Positions 35,743 through 43,980 of a stretch of DNA of 64,000 bases are shown here, piece by piece (position 1 is the first letter of the stretch; each line of letters opens with the position of its first letter). The notes beneath the pieces were generated by a model. That model worked only from the letters and a program-made list of their open reading frames with translations. It was not told the DNA's origin and did not search any database. The DNA lies in the NCBI GenBank assembly GCA_030068525.1, contig JASJOS010000002.1, positions 186,001 through 250,000 of the forward strand, read 5' to 3'. This DNA comes from Xanthocytophaga flava. Lineage in GTDB: Bacteria; Bacteroidota; Bacteroidia; Cytophagales; 172606-1. The position numbers and the translations under genes were made by a program.

Positions 35743-35779
35743 TACAGTAACTATTTAAGGATTACAGTAACTATTTAAG
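35743..35779. repeat. tandem 20-bp duplication spanning a stop codon
   Basis: TACAGTAACTATTTAAG occurs at 35743-35759 and 35763-35779, a 20-bp tandem unit. The second copy includes the stop of the dioxygenase-like gene (35775-35777), so the first copy is extra DNA beyond the gene end. Confidence 0.7.
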
Positions 35780-36479
35780 ATTTTACATAGATCGTATGGG
35801 TGAGTGTGTACCCATTCGTCGTATCTCCACTTAATGTGGCAAGTTCGTTGTCCAGGCTATCGCTAAAGATATTGTCTGATGCATTGGATGTATCTGCTTG
35901 TCCATGAGCTGTATAATAGGTTGTTTTATATACGGCAGATGAAATGTCTTCCGGAAAGGCAATTTGTGTGACAAGTAATGAGGTTCCACTGCCGTTGTAG
36001 ATATGCACATGAATATGAGGTGCTCTGCCACTGTACCAGCCAGGATAGATGCTCGTAAAGGCTGCTAACCCATTTGCATCTGTTGTTTGACGTCCTCTTA
36101 GAAAATGTACAGAGGTATAGTTAGTACTTTGCATGCTGGTACCTCCATACTCAGAGTAGTTACCAACTGTATCACAGTGCCAGATGTCAACTAGTGCATT
36201 TTCAAGTGCAGCACAGTTATTATTAACATTTTTTATATAAACGTTTACTGTAAGTGGCAAGCCGGTTTTTCCATCGGTTATATCCTTACGTACATAACTG
36301 GATGGAGATTTTGTTGGAAATGGTCCTTCTGTCTCGTTGTCTGTAACTGTACAGGTGGTTGTATCTGTAGAGTCAGTAACAGCGCCTGGAGTTACCTCAT
36401 CTTCTTTCTTGCATTGAGAAAACATCGTAAAGATGCCTGCCAGTGCAAGAGATTTCTTCAAAAATTCTTTACGTTCCAT
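35775..36479 (-). CDS. intradiol ring-cleavage dioxygenase-like lipoprotein
   Basis: 234 residues. A short signal ends FSQC (Cys23, lipobox). The body has the intradiol dioxygenase beta-sandwich pattern: DNETEGPFP, LVDIWHCDTVGNYSEY, LRGRQTTDANGLAAFTSIYPGWYSGRAPHIHVHI. The Tyr and His-x-His of the last motif correspond to iron ligands of protocatechuate 3,4-dioxygenase. Export and lipid attachment are unusual for aromatic catabolism but frequent for this subfamily in Bacteroidota. Substrate unknown. No catabolic neighbours are present. Confidence 0.85.
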   Translation of the reverse strand: MERKEFLKKSLALAGIFTMFSQCKKEDEVTPGAVTDSTDTTTCTVTDNETEGPFPTKSPSSYVRKDITDGKTGLPLTVNVYIKNVNNNCAALENALVDIWHCDTVGNYSEYGGTSMQSTNYTSVHFLRGRQTTDANGLAAFTSIYPGWYSGRAPHIHVHIYNGSGTSLLVTQIAFPEDISSAVYKTTYYTAHGQADTSNASDNIFSDSLDNELATLSGDTTNGYTLTHTIYVKS

Positions 36480-36640
36480 AAGTCTAAAATTGAATTGCCT
36501 TCGACTACCGATTTTGGAGATAAGACAATCAACTTTGAGCTTTATTTACGAAAAGATAAAAAATGAGGTAGAATGGAAAAATGTTGAGACGAATGACAGA
36601 ATTATGGGTACATAACTCTATACTGGAATATCAGGCTGCT

Positions 36641-36689
36641 GCTATGAAGTAGCTGTCTCTTACCTGACGAAAGACAACTATTTCATAGC
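36641..36689. repeat. long imperfect hairpin in a 227-bp gap
   Basis: GCTATGAAGTAG (36641-36652) pairs with CTATTTCATAGC (36678-36689). An inner TGTCT/AGACA pair extends the stem across one mismatch. No U-tract, so its role is unclear. Confidence 0.5.
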
Positions 36690-36706
36690 ATAGGTTGTAA
36701 TACTAT

Positions 36707-38020
36707 TTATTCAGTTGTATCATTTTCATGACCTTCTTCAATCCACTCTAACTGAACCTGTACAATCTGGTTCTGTTTCATCTGCACAACCGTAATCTTG
36801 TAATTATCTATAATAAGAGTTTCTTCCTGTTGAGGTAAGCGTTCCAGTTTGGAGATAATCAGTCCACCAATACTTTCATATTCTTTGCTTTCTGGAAGAG
36901 CTTCTGGTATAAATTCATTGACATCACTGACAGAGGTATTACCTGCTACTATGTAAATATTATCACCTTTATTCTCAACTATAGGTGTTTCTATATCGTA
37001 TTCATCCTGAATATCTCCAACCAATTCTTCGACAATATCTTCCATGGAAATAATACCATTGGTACCACCATATTCATTCAATACCACAACCAGATGAACA
37101 TGTTGACGCTGAAGGTCGCTAAGCAGATCACCAACCTTCTTGGATTCAGGTACAAAAATAGCGGGTCGTAACAGGCTGCGAATGCTCACCTGCGGATCTT
37201 TGCGCATGGCAATCAAGAGATCTTTTATATTTAGGACTCCTATGATATTATCAATTGTTTCTTCATATACAGGAATCCGGGAGTAACCTTCATCAATGAT
37301 CTTTTCAATTTCTTCGGCATCTGCATCAATATTTAAAGCACTGATCTGGGTACGGGGCACCATAATCTGACGTGCTGTACGATCTGAGAAGTCGAATGCA
37401 TTGCGGATGATTTCATAGTTTGTTTTCTCAACTAGTCCTGTTTCTGTTCCCTGTTCAACAAGATACAATAGTTCTTCCGGGCTGTGTACTTCCTGCTCTG
37501 CCGCAGGTTCAATACCAAATAGGCGTATGATAAAATTGGCGAAGCCATTTAGTAACCATATGATGGGACGTCCCACCAAAAAGAATCCATATAAAGGATA
37601 GGCAACAGCCAGAGTAGTGGCTTCAGATCGTTGGATAGCCAGAGATTTTGGTGCCAGTTCTCCAAATACTATATGTAGAATGGTAATAAGTGTGAAAGAT
37701 GTTGGCACTGCAATGCTATGAGCCATAGTTGGATTAACCTGAATCTGAAGTAAATCAAAGCCTGCTAATACCATTTCTGCTACCACACTTTCTCCTACCC
37801 AGCCGAGTGCCAAACTAGCTATGGTAATTCCTAGTTGAGTAGCTGAGAGATACGAGTCCATCTGGCTTATTATTTTCTTTGCCATTAAGGCTGTCTTACT
37901 ACCTGATTCGGCCAGTACCTCAATGCGGGATGATCTGACTTTTACAATGGCAAATTCAGCAGCAACAAAAAAGCCATTTAACAGGACTAAAAATAATGTT
38001 AATAGTATATCAAGAAGCAC
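36707..38020 (-). CDS. CNNM/CorC-family transporter with CBS domains (hemolysin-like)
   Basis: 437 residues, GTG start. A DUF21/CNNM membrane domain (about 1-190; FLVLLNGFFVAAEFAIVKVRSSRIE, LGITIASLALGWVGE) is followed by a pair of CBS domains (about 205-335; IMVPRTQISALNID, GVLNIKDLL, VVVLNEYGGTNGIISMEDIVEELVGDI). A CorC_HlyC domain closes the protein (about 350-430). Homologues are linked to Mg2+/Co2+ transport; the older hemolysin label is historical. Monocistronic on the minus strand. Gene order and distance do not point to a partner. Confidence 0.92.
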   Translation of the reverse strand: MLLDILLTLFLVLLNGFFVAAEFAIVKVRSSRIEVLAESGSKTALMAKKIISQMDSYLSATQLGITIASLALGWVGESVVAEMVLAGFDLLQIQVNPTMAHSIAVPTSFTLITILHIVFGELAPKSLAIQRSEATTLAVAYPLYGFFLVGRPIIWLLNGFANFIIRLFGIEPAAEQEVHSPEELLYLVEQGTETGLVEKTNYEIIRNAFDFSDRTARQIMVPRTQISALNIDADAEEIEKIIDEGYSRIPVYEETIDNIIGVLNIKDLLIAMRKDPQVSIRSLLRPAIFVPESKKVGDLLSDLQRQHVHLVVVLNEYGGTNGIISMEDIVEELVGDIQDEYDIETPIVENKGDNIYIVAGNTSVSDVNEFIPEALPESKEYESIGGLIISKLERLPQQEETLIIDNYKITVVQMKQNQIVQVQLEWIEEGHENDTTE

Positions 38021-38268
38021 AATATGTAGAATTAAGTGAACAAATATGCATCAAAAAGTTGATAGCATAGTATAAAAAATAAATATGCTGACCGAAAAAT
38101 GAAGCGGTAATGCATGAAAAGTACAAAGAATCTGCCTTTGCCCAAAGGGAGTTTGATTAAAAAAAGAAAAAGCGATTCTGTAGAAGGATTATAATTTGAA
38201 GGTAATCAGAAGAGAAATCTGGGATAAGAATATTTCTACTCAATAGGAGATGAAAGTCTTTACTAAAT

Positions 38269-38298
38269 CACTGTGTTATTGTAAAAAATAACACAGTG
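38269..38298. repeat. 12-bp inverted repeat overlapping the small frame
   Basis: CACTGTGTTATT and AATAACACAGTG with a 6-nt loop. The left arm includes the stop codon of the 29-residue frame. No U-tract follows on either strand. Confidence 0.55.
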
Positions 38299-38365
38299 CA
38301 CTAACTAAAAGAGCAATACCGATACGGACGGACGCCTGAAGATACAGGTGAGAAGTTGTTTTCAT
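38276..38365 (-). CDS. possible 29-residue hydrophobic peptide
   Basis: A minus-strand ATG frame, MKTTSHLYLQASVRIG then IALLVSALCYFLQ. It has a short polar start with Arg, followed by a segment long enough to span a membrane. No known family or promoter is seen, and a frame of this length can arise by chance. It lies 255 bp upstream of the CNNM gene on the same strand. Confidence 0.3.
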   Translation of the reverse strand: MKTTSHLYLQASVRIGIALLVSALCYFLQ

Positions 38366-38587
38366 GATAGTTTTGTAGTAAATAATCATAAGTTAGTAGG
38401 ATTTATTGCCAAAACGTAATCTTGAGATATGGTTTTTTTTAAGTAAAGGAAGCTTCTCATACACAGGATGTTAATAAGTATTAGACTGTGTTTTATACGA
38501 TGATCCGAAAAGAATATTACATAAGTTAGGAAATGCTTTTTTTCTTGTTGCTACTCTTCTGTCTATATAGTTTCTTTGTATCACTAA

Positions 38588-38658
38588 AATATAAAAGCAG
38601 CCGAAAGGTAGCTTTCTTGAGCATCAAGCTCCAAAGCCCGGTGGGAGTGCCGGGCTTT
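38588..38658 (-). terminator. triple hairpin at the end of the LiaF-LytTR operon
   Basis: Three stems in 71 bp: AAAGCCCGG/CCGGGCTTT (38633-38658), GAGC/GCTC (38619-38631), and AAAGC-A-GCC/GGT-A-GCTTT with a GAAA loop (38594-38615). On the minus strand the last is followed by TTATATTTT, a plausible terminator tail for the operon that ends at 38708. Confidence 0.6.
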
Positions 38659-38707
38659 CGTTATTATAGGGGTTTTGTGAATGCAAAATCTGTTTGGTAG
38701 AATAATC

Positions 38708-39451
38708 TCATATCCCCAGTACTGTTTTTAGTTTCCCATAGCCAGTACGACTCACAGGAATTTTAGCCCCGGATTTAAGTATTGCTGTATATGTATCCTT
38801 TTGATAAGGATCAATGCGGGTAATTTGCTGTACCTGTACAATATAGGAACGATGTATACGCACAAACTGCTGGTTATCCAGTGTATTTTCAAAGTGTTGC
38901 ATTGTTTGGCTTTTTAGAAAAACCCCTGCATGGGTATGTATCTTTACATAGTCATCATCTGCTTCCAGATATAATACTTCATGAGTAGGTATAATACGGA
39001 TGTTATTACCCGTTTTAACAACCAAACGATCCTGTTGATTGGGAAGCTGAGAAGCTGTTTCGAGTAATGCTGATGTACTTTGTGTTTTTTCAGGAGTAGC
39101 AGGCTGCTCGATCCACTTTTGCAGTGCTTTATCAAAACGTTCTTTGGAGAATGGCTTTAAAAGGTAATCTATAGCATGGGCATCAAAAGCTTTGATGGCA
39201 TAGGAATCAAATGCTGTTGTGAAAATAATAGAAAGTGGTTGATCAACTAGTTCCAGCATCTCAAATCCATTAATTTTAGGCATTTGTATATCCAGAAATA
39301 GTAGATCAGGGCGATGTTGCTGAATCGCTTTTATACCTTCAAATCCATCATTGCATTCCTGAACAACTTCAATCTGTGGATAGTCCTGCAGATATTCCAG
39401 AATGATCATGCGGGCTAAAGGTTCATCATCTATAATAATGGCACGTTTCAT
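38708..39451 (-). CDS. LytTR-family response regulator
   Basis: 247 residues. Receiver domain with DD8-9, Asp54 (LFLDIQMPKINGFEM), and LLKPF; then a LytTR DNA-binding domain (about 145-245) with VLYLEADDDYVKIHT, KSQTMQHFE and FVRIHRSYIV. Its start overlaps the stop of the LytS-type kinase by 4 bp, so the two are co-translated and likely partners. LytTR regulators often control surface or cell-wall-related genes. Confidence 0.93.
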   Translation of the reverse strand: MKRAIIIDDEPLARMIILEYLQDYPQIEVVQECNDGFEGIKAIQQHRPDLLFLDIQMPKINGFEMLELVDQPLSIIFTTAFDSYAIKAFDAHAIDYLLKPFSKERFDKALQKWIEQPATPEKTQSTSALLETASQLPNQQDRLVVKTGNNIRIIPTHEVLYLEADDDYVKIHTHAGVFLKSQTMQHFENTLDNQQFVRIHRSYIVQVQQITRIDPYQKDTYTAILKSGAKIPVSRTGYGKLKTVLGI

Positions 39452-40485
39452 GGTTGAGGAATGCGAATAAGAGTTGTAAATATATTTTGTGTAGTGTGTG
39501 TCTGTAGAAGATCATTTCGGGCAAACAATAAATATAGCCGACGTTTTATGCTACTAAGACCAAACCCAGTACCTGATCTGGGTGGTGTTGTTTCCGGATC
39601 GAATGGATTTTTTACTTCAATCTCGAGAATGTTATCTATTACACTGGCTTTTATTGTAATGGTTACAGTTCCAATCACATCGTATAATCCGAATTTTATC
39701 GCGTTTTCTACAATAGGTTGTAATAAAAGTGGAGGTAGCTGCAACTCTGAACACTCTGAGACACATTCTATTTCTGTATTGAGTCTGTGACCAAACCGTA
39801 CTTTCTCAATAGAAAGATACAATTGCAGATATTGTAGTTCTTCTGTTAAACTAACCCATTGATTCTCTTCTTTTTTTAACGTACCTCTTAAAAAGTCTGA
39901 GAGTTGATAAATCATCTGGCGGGCTTCGCCCGGCCGACTGCCTATCAGTGCACTAATCGAATTCAGGCTGTTAAACAGAAAATGGGGCTGCAGTTGCTGG
40001 CGCAATTTGTATAATTCTGCTTCACGAGCTAGTGTTTCTGTATCTGCTTTGCGTTTGTCTTCTTCCATTCGCTCTTGTAGTGATTGCCATAATACATTTA
40101 CAAATGTCATCCAGCAAATAATAAGAAATGCTACTCCTGAACGAAGAGGAAGTGTTTGAGAAACGAAAGTCAGATAGTCTGAACGATTATCCAGCAAATA
40201 AACGAGCAGATGATGGTTTATAACCAATGCAATGCTTGTATAAATCAAACATATGCTCAACAGATATAGAGTTGTTCTTGTGGCCGGACGATAATAGCGC
40301 AGGCTATTACTTACAATCAGGCAGGTTATAAAAAGAAGTATGTTTGTTGTGACTGCATCTGTCAGCGCATCCTTCCAGGTAAAACCCGCATTCAGGATAG
40401 AATAAACCTGTATAGAAGCCAGTAAAATCCAACTTATAAGAAATAAAACAGTAATACGACGGTCTGACAAAGGAACTAGTTGCAT
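39448..40485 (-). CDS. LytS-type sensor histidine kinase
   Basis: 345 residues from the ATG at 40485. The longer frame from 40575 overlaps the upstream gene and adds 30 residues of random character. Four membrane helices (about 10-140), then the His_kinase (PF06580) motif LQPHFLFNSLNSISAL near 185-200, and a HATPase with LLLQPIVENAIKFG and GTGFGLSSIKRRL. Pairs with the LytTR regulator by a 4-bp overlap. Third gene of the operon that starts with the LiaF-like protein. Confidence 0.9.
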   Translation of the reverse strand: MQLVPLSDRRITVLFLISWILLASIQVYSILNAGFTWKDALTDAVTTNILLFITCLIVSNSLRYYRPATRTTLYLLSICLIYTSIALVINHHLLVYLLDNRSDYLTFVSQTLPLRSGVAFLIICWMTFVNVLWQSLQERMEEDKRKADTETLAREAELYKLRQQLQPHFLFNSLNSISALIGSRPGEARQMIYQLSDFLRGTLKKEENQWVSLTEELQYLQLYLSIEKVRFGHRLNTEIECVSECSELQLPPLLLQPIVENAIKFGLYDVIGTVTITIKASVIDNILEIEVKNPFDPETTPPRSGTGFGLSSIKRRLYLLFARNDLLQTHTTQNIFTTLIRIPQP

Positions 40486-40555
40486 ATAAATTTGGTAACA
40501 ATCCGGATCATTTCCTGAAGATCTTATATTTCCGTTGTTTTTTCTAACATAGCAC

Positions 40556-40984
40556 TCAAACCAGATAGCGTACAATTTTTCTATTTAGAGCTTGGCTAAG
40601 ATAACGGAAGATACCTGAAACAGCTTGAATACATTTTATATAGGTCCTATACCAGAAAAAGTATTGGTTTGATTGGCTGATGACCTGGCAGGAATATGAT
40701 GAATAATCATTTAGTTGGGTTTTTGTTGTGGCATGAGAAGACCATTGCCATGAGGTTGCGAGCTTTCCTACTAAGGTTAGGTCTGCAACATGGCTAAATT
40801 GCCATTGTACCCACTGTTGTTTCAGATCCAGAAAGCAATCCTGCTGGTTACAACCAATCGAATTAGCTTTCTGGTGAGCTTCATGCTGATTAAAGGCAGG
40901 TATGATACACAGTTTTTTCGCCAACGGAACCTGAGCATCCTGACTAATAATACGAAATACAATGGTGGCTTTATACCAGTTCAT
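40556..40984 (-). CDS. DUF4288-like protein
   Basis: 142 residues. It begins NWYKATIVFRIIS, continues EAHQKANSIGCNQQDCF and WVQWQFSHVADLTLVG. This matches my recollection of the DUF4288 pattern (WYLAKIVFRI, EA-x-x-KAxxIG, VxWKFIxVxxL). The C-terminal third is less like the family. Function unknown. It is 49 bp downstream of the LiaF-like gene and 70 bp upstream of the kinase, all on the minus strand, which supports an operon. Confidence 0.55.
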   Translation of the reverse strand: MNWYKATIVFRIISQDAQVPLAKKLCIIPAFNQHEAHQKANSIGCNQQDCFLDLKQQWVQWQFSHVADLTLVGKLATSWQWSSHATTKTQLNDYSSYSCQVISQSNQYFFWYRTYIKCIQAVSGIFRYLSQALNRKIVRYLV

Positions 40985-41033
40985 AAGACTATAGTCAAAT
41001 AAATGGATGAAGAATAATTATAGGAAGAAGTGA

Positions 41034-41780
41034 TCAGGCATAGGTATGAATCTCTATGCCCCCAAAAATAGAAGTGCCTTGTAATACTAGTGTTTTATCA
41101 AAAGATCCATTGAGTCGTCTTCTTTTGTCTTCCATACCACCGAAGATGGTTACTACTTCTGATACCACTTCCCAATTGGAAGGAATAATCAATTTTGTAC
41201 CACCAAATATTTGTGTGATTTCGAGTTCCATCCGATTGGGAATTTCTGCATTGACCAAATTTAATTCAACGCCCCCAAAAATGGCAACAGCTTCTCCTCC
41301 TCTGAAATTTTTAGAAAGAATAGTTTTCTTTATTGCGCCAAACACCACCACGTCATCCAATCTTTCTTCTGTACTGTCAGTTGCATGATCCGTTTCTTCA
41401 TCTTCCAGAGAAGAATAATAATATGGTTTGTCCTTTTTTTCTCTTCTGAAAGATTGCTTACCAAATATAATCCACACACCCGCAGTGATAATTACTACAG
41501 GCCATATAAACCGGACTATATGTAAATCAGGAAAAATATATTTGGTGAGGAATATAAAACCTATTAGGGTTATGATAAGCCATCCCTGATCGTAACGGTA
41601 TTGATGTTTTGCTCCTGTAATCAATCCTACAATAATCAAAATCATCGGCCATTTGAAAATCCAATCTGGCAATATAGTTCCTAGCTGTTTCAGGAAAAAA
41701 ACAGATCCAAAAGCAACAAGAAAAGCTCCCACAACAAACTTGCTTGATTGAGAATGTGAATTATAGAAATGATTTTTCAT
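41034..41780 (-). CDS. LiaF-like membrane protein
   Basis: 248 residues. Four membrane helices (about 14-35, 40-57, 63-80, 87-106) of the DUF5668/LiaF-type N-terminal domain are followed by a charged linker and a C-terminal domain (about 140-245). That domain has IFGG-type repeats: VVFGAIKK, AIFGGVELNL, QIFGGTKLII, TIFGGMEDKR, SIFGGIEI. The C-terminal domain is the LiaF/YvqF 'cell wall-active antibiotic response' beta-helix type. Related proteins modulate LiaS kinases in Bacillus. Here it is first in an operon with a LytS/LytTR pair, so a signal-modulating role is plausible. Confidence 0.88.
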   Translation of the reverse strand: MKNHFYNSHSQSSKFVVGAFLVAFGSVFFLKQLGTILPDWIFKWPMILIIVGLITGAKHQYRYDQGWLIITLIGFIFLTKYIFPDLHIVRFIWPVVIITAGVWIIFGKQSFRREKKDKPYYYSSLEDEETDHATDSTEERLDDVVVFGAIKKTILSKNFRGGEAVAIFGGVELNLVNAEIPNRMELEITQIFGGTKLIIPSNWEVVSEVVTIFGGMEDKRRRLNGSFDKTLVLQGTSIFGGIEIHTYA

Positions 41781-41811
41781 AGTGTTTGATATTTGTTTTG
41801 TAATTTTTAAT

Positions 41812-41842
41812 CAAATCTATAGCTTCGGGGAGTTGATGACAA
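41812..41842 (-). promoter_or_regulatory. promoter of the LiaF-LytTR operon
   Basis: On the minus strand, TTG (41842-41840), a 20-bp spacer, and TAGATTTG (41819-41812) match the Bacteroidota TTTG/TTG-N17-23-TAnnTTTG promoter. It ends 32 bp before the start codon. Confidence 0.65.
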
Positions 41843-42064
41843 TGCCGAAGAGGCAATATGTAGTCAGTTGTCGGTAAAGGCGGTCTATATCTCGGTGAAA
41901 TTTCTTCCAATCTTTACTGTCGGTGTATTTTGTAATGTAACTAGAGGATGGAGTTTGTTTTTTATACTTATATGTAATAGGAGGTTTACATTATTGTTAA
42001 AGTAAGTCAACGAGCAAATTTTGTAGTAATCCTGTTAGACTGCACAACGAAAAATAGTTGGTGC

Positions 42065-42092
42065 AATACATGTATTTAGTCCTTTAAGGACT
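42065..42092. promoter_or_regulatory. two adjacent perfect palindromes
   Basis: AATACATGTATT (42065-42076) is followed one base later by AGTCCTTTAAGGACT (42078-42092). Both are perfectly symmetric and sit in the gap before the sensory cluster; possible binding sites. Confidence 0.4.
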
Positions 42093-42327
42093 TTACATTG
42101 TCTGCCTTTATAGCATTCATAAAATAGTTTATACAACCTTTACGTGAGTAGGAGTAGAAAAGTAAAACTAAGAAGGATGATTGCATCTTTCTTGTGAGAA
42201 ATTAGTTGAAAAGCCATATTGGAATTTTTGACATGCGAGTAAAACGTAAACTGTTCCACAAATTTGTATATTGCGACGGTGAAATTGCCTTCGTACAGAG
42301 TATAATAGTAAGATAGTTGAGACTTTT

Positions 42328-43974
42328 TTGCCTACAAACCATAATAGATTAATGATTCTGATAGTTGATGATAAGCCGGAAAATATCCTTTCATTAAAAA
42401 GTATTCTGGTGCTTAACTCTTTTGAGGTAGATACGGCTTTGTCTGGAGAAGAGGCATTGGTAAAGATTCTTAAAAATACCTATTCGTTAATTATTCTGGA
42501 TGTTCAGATGCCAGGGATGGATGGATTTGAGGTAGCAGAGGCTATATCAGGACTTAGTCGTACCAAAGATACTCCTATTATTTTCTTATCTGCTGTCAAT
42601 ATAGAGAAGAACTTTGTAACGAAGGGCTTTGAATCCGGGGCAATCGACTACATTACCAAACCGGTAGACCCTGACATTTTTATGTTAAAGGTCAGGACTT
42701 TTTGTAAGTTATATGAACAAACCCGTGCACTAAATAATGCCCATCTGGCTTTACAACAGGAAGTTGAAGTGAGAAAAGAAGCTGAAAGAGCATTGCAGTC
42801 GACACTTACAGGATTACACCTTACATTAGAATCACTTCCTCAGATTGCTTTTACAGCAACACCCGATGGTAAAATTGAATTTGTTAATCAGCGATGGTAC
42901 CAATATTCTGACTCAAAAGATATATTTCCGGCCCCTCATACTGATGATGAATCCCTGACAGACCGATGGAATGAATGTATTCAGACTGGAAAGTTACTGG
43001 AAATGGAATTTCGGATCAGAGAACTTATTACAGGAGAATATCGGTATCATTTGCTTAGAGTAATGCCTGTAATTACCAACGGAATTATTATAAAATGGGT
43101 AGGAACTTTTACAGACATCAATGAGCAAAAACGATTGAGTGAGTTTCTGGAGCAAAAAGTGAATGAAAGAACTCGTGCTTTACAGGAAACAAATCAGCAA
43201 CTGGAAGCCAGTAATCACGATTTGCAACAATTTGCTTCTGTTGCCTCTCACGATTTACAGGAACCACTGCGCAAGATCAGGATCTTTAGTAGCATGATTA
43301 AAAGCAAGAAATACACAGACCCTGATTTGCTCGAATATCTCAGTAAGATTACAGACTCTTCAGAACGAATGAGCACATTGATTCAAGATTTACTCAATTT
43401 TGCCCGTTTATCCAAAGCAGATAGTTTTAAATTAACAGACCTGAATGAGATTATTCGTGAAATACTAAGCGATCTGGAGCTGGTTGTTACTGAAAAACAG
43501 GCCTTCGTTTCCGTTTCGCCAATGCCATCACTCGAGGTTATTCCAGGTTTAATCAGACAGGCTCTTCAAAATATTATCAGTAATGCATTAAAGTTCTCCA
43601 AGTCTGACAACGTTCCTGTTGTCACCATTACAGCTGACTTTTGTGAAGAATTGAGTATGGATAGTCCTTCTGTTGTGGAAGGGGAGTATTGCCGTATCTA
43701 TATTCGTGACAATGGAATTGGATTTGAAGAAAAGTATGCTGATATAATCTTCACTCTATTTCAACGGTTAAATTCCAGTGAACAGTATGAGGGTACAGGT
43801 ATTGGATTAGCCATAGCTAAAAAGATTGTTGAAAAACATAATGGGTTAATTATTGCTCAAAGCGCACCCGAACAAGGATCTGTCTTTACAATTATTCTAC
43901 CTATTCTCCAACAAAAGGAGCCTATCTCAGATTCACATTCATTGAAAACCACTTTTTTAACAAAAAAGATTTAA
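42328..43974 (+). CDS. REC-PAS histidine kinase
   Basis: 548 residues from a TTG start; the ATG at 42352 would give 540 and is nearly as plausible. Order: receiver domain (LIVDDKPENILS; Asp58, ILDVQMPGMDGFEV; TKPV), a coiled coil (about 135-155), a PAS domain (about 160-270), HisKA with SVASHDLQEPLRKIRIF (His308), and HATPase with LQNIISNALKFS, DNGIGF and GTGIGLAIAKK. No membrane segment. A receiver at the N-terminus of a kinase suggests that its activity is set by another kinase. It is 6 bp upstream of the large hybrid kinase, so it is part of the same transcript. Confidence 0.92.
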   Translation: MPTNHNRLMILIVDDKPENILSLKSILVLNSFEVDTALSGEEALVKILKNTYSLIILDVQMPGMDGFEVAEAISGLSRTKDTPIIFLSAVNIEKNFVTKGFESGAIDYITKPVDPDIFMLKVRTFCKLYEQTRALNNAHLALQQEVEVRKEAERALQSTLTGLHLTLESLPQIAFTATPDGKIEFVNQRWYQYSDSKDIFPAPHTDDESLTDRWNECIQTGKLLEMEFRIRELITGEYRYHLLRVMPVITNGIIIKWVGTFTDINEQKRLSEFLEQKVNERTRALQETNQQLEASNHDLQQFASVASHDLQEPLRKIRIFSSMIKSKKYTDPDLLEYLSKITDSSERMSTLIQDLLNFARLSKADSFKLTDLNEIIREILSDLELVVTEKQAFVSVSPMPSLEVIPGLIRQALQNIISNALKFSKSDNVPVVTITADFCEELSMDSPSVVEGEYCRIYIRDNGIGFEEKYADIIFTLFQRLNSSEQYEGTGIGLAIAKKIVEKHNGLIIAQSAPEQGSVFTIILPILQQKEPISDSHSLKTTFLTKKI

Positions 43975-43980
43975 ACAGGT

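Larger units (their letters stand above)
38021..38707. other. intergenic region, 687 bp, with hairpins and a possible small gene
   Basis: It holds a 12-bp-stem hairpin (38269-38298), a 29-residue frame (38276-38365) and three hairpins near 38594-38658, each listed separately. The rest is AT-rich and without features I can support. Confidence 0.6.
41781..42327. other. intergenic region, 547 bp, divergent
   Basis: It holds the promoter of the LiaF-like operon (41812-41842) and a pair of adjacent palindromes (42065-42092), listed separately. No coding sequence is seen. Confidence 0.6.

Noticed and set aside
40486-40575. N-terminal extension of the LytS-type kinase
   Set aside because: It overlaps the DUF4288-like gene and adds a polar segment before the first membrane helix that the family does not have.
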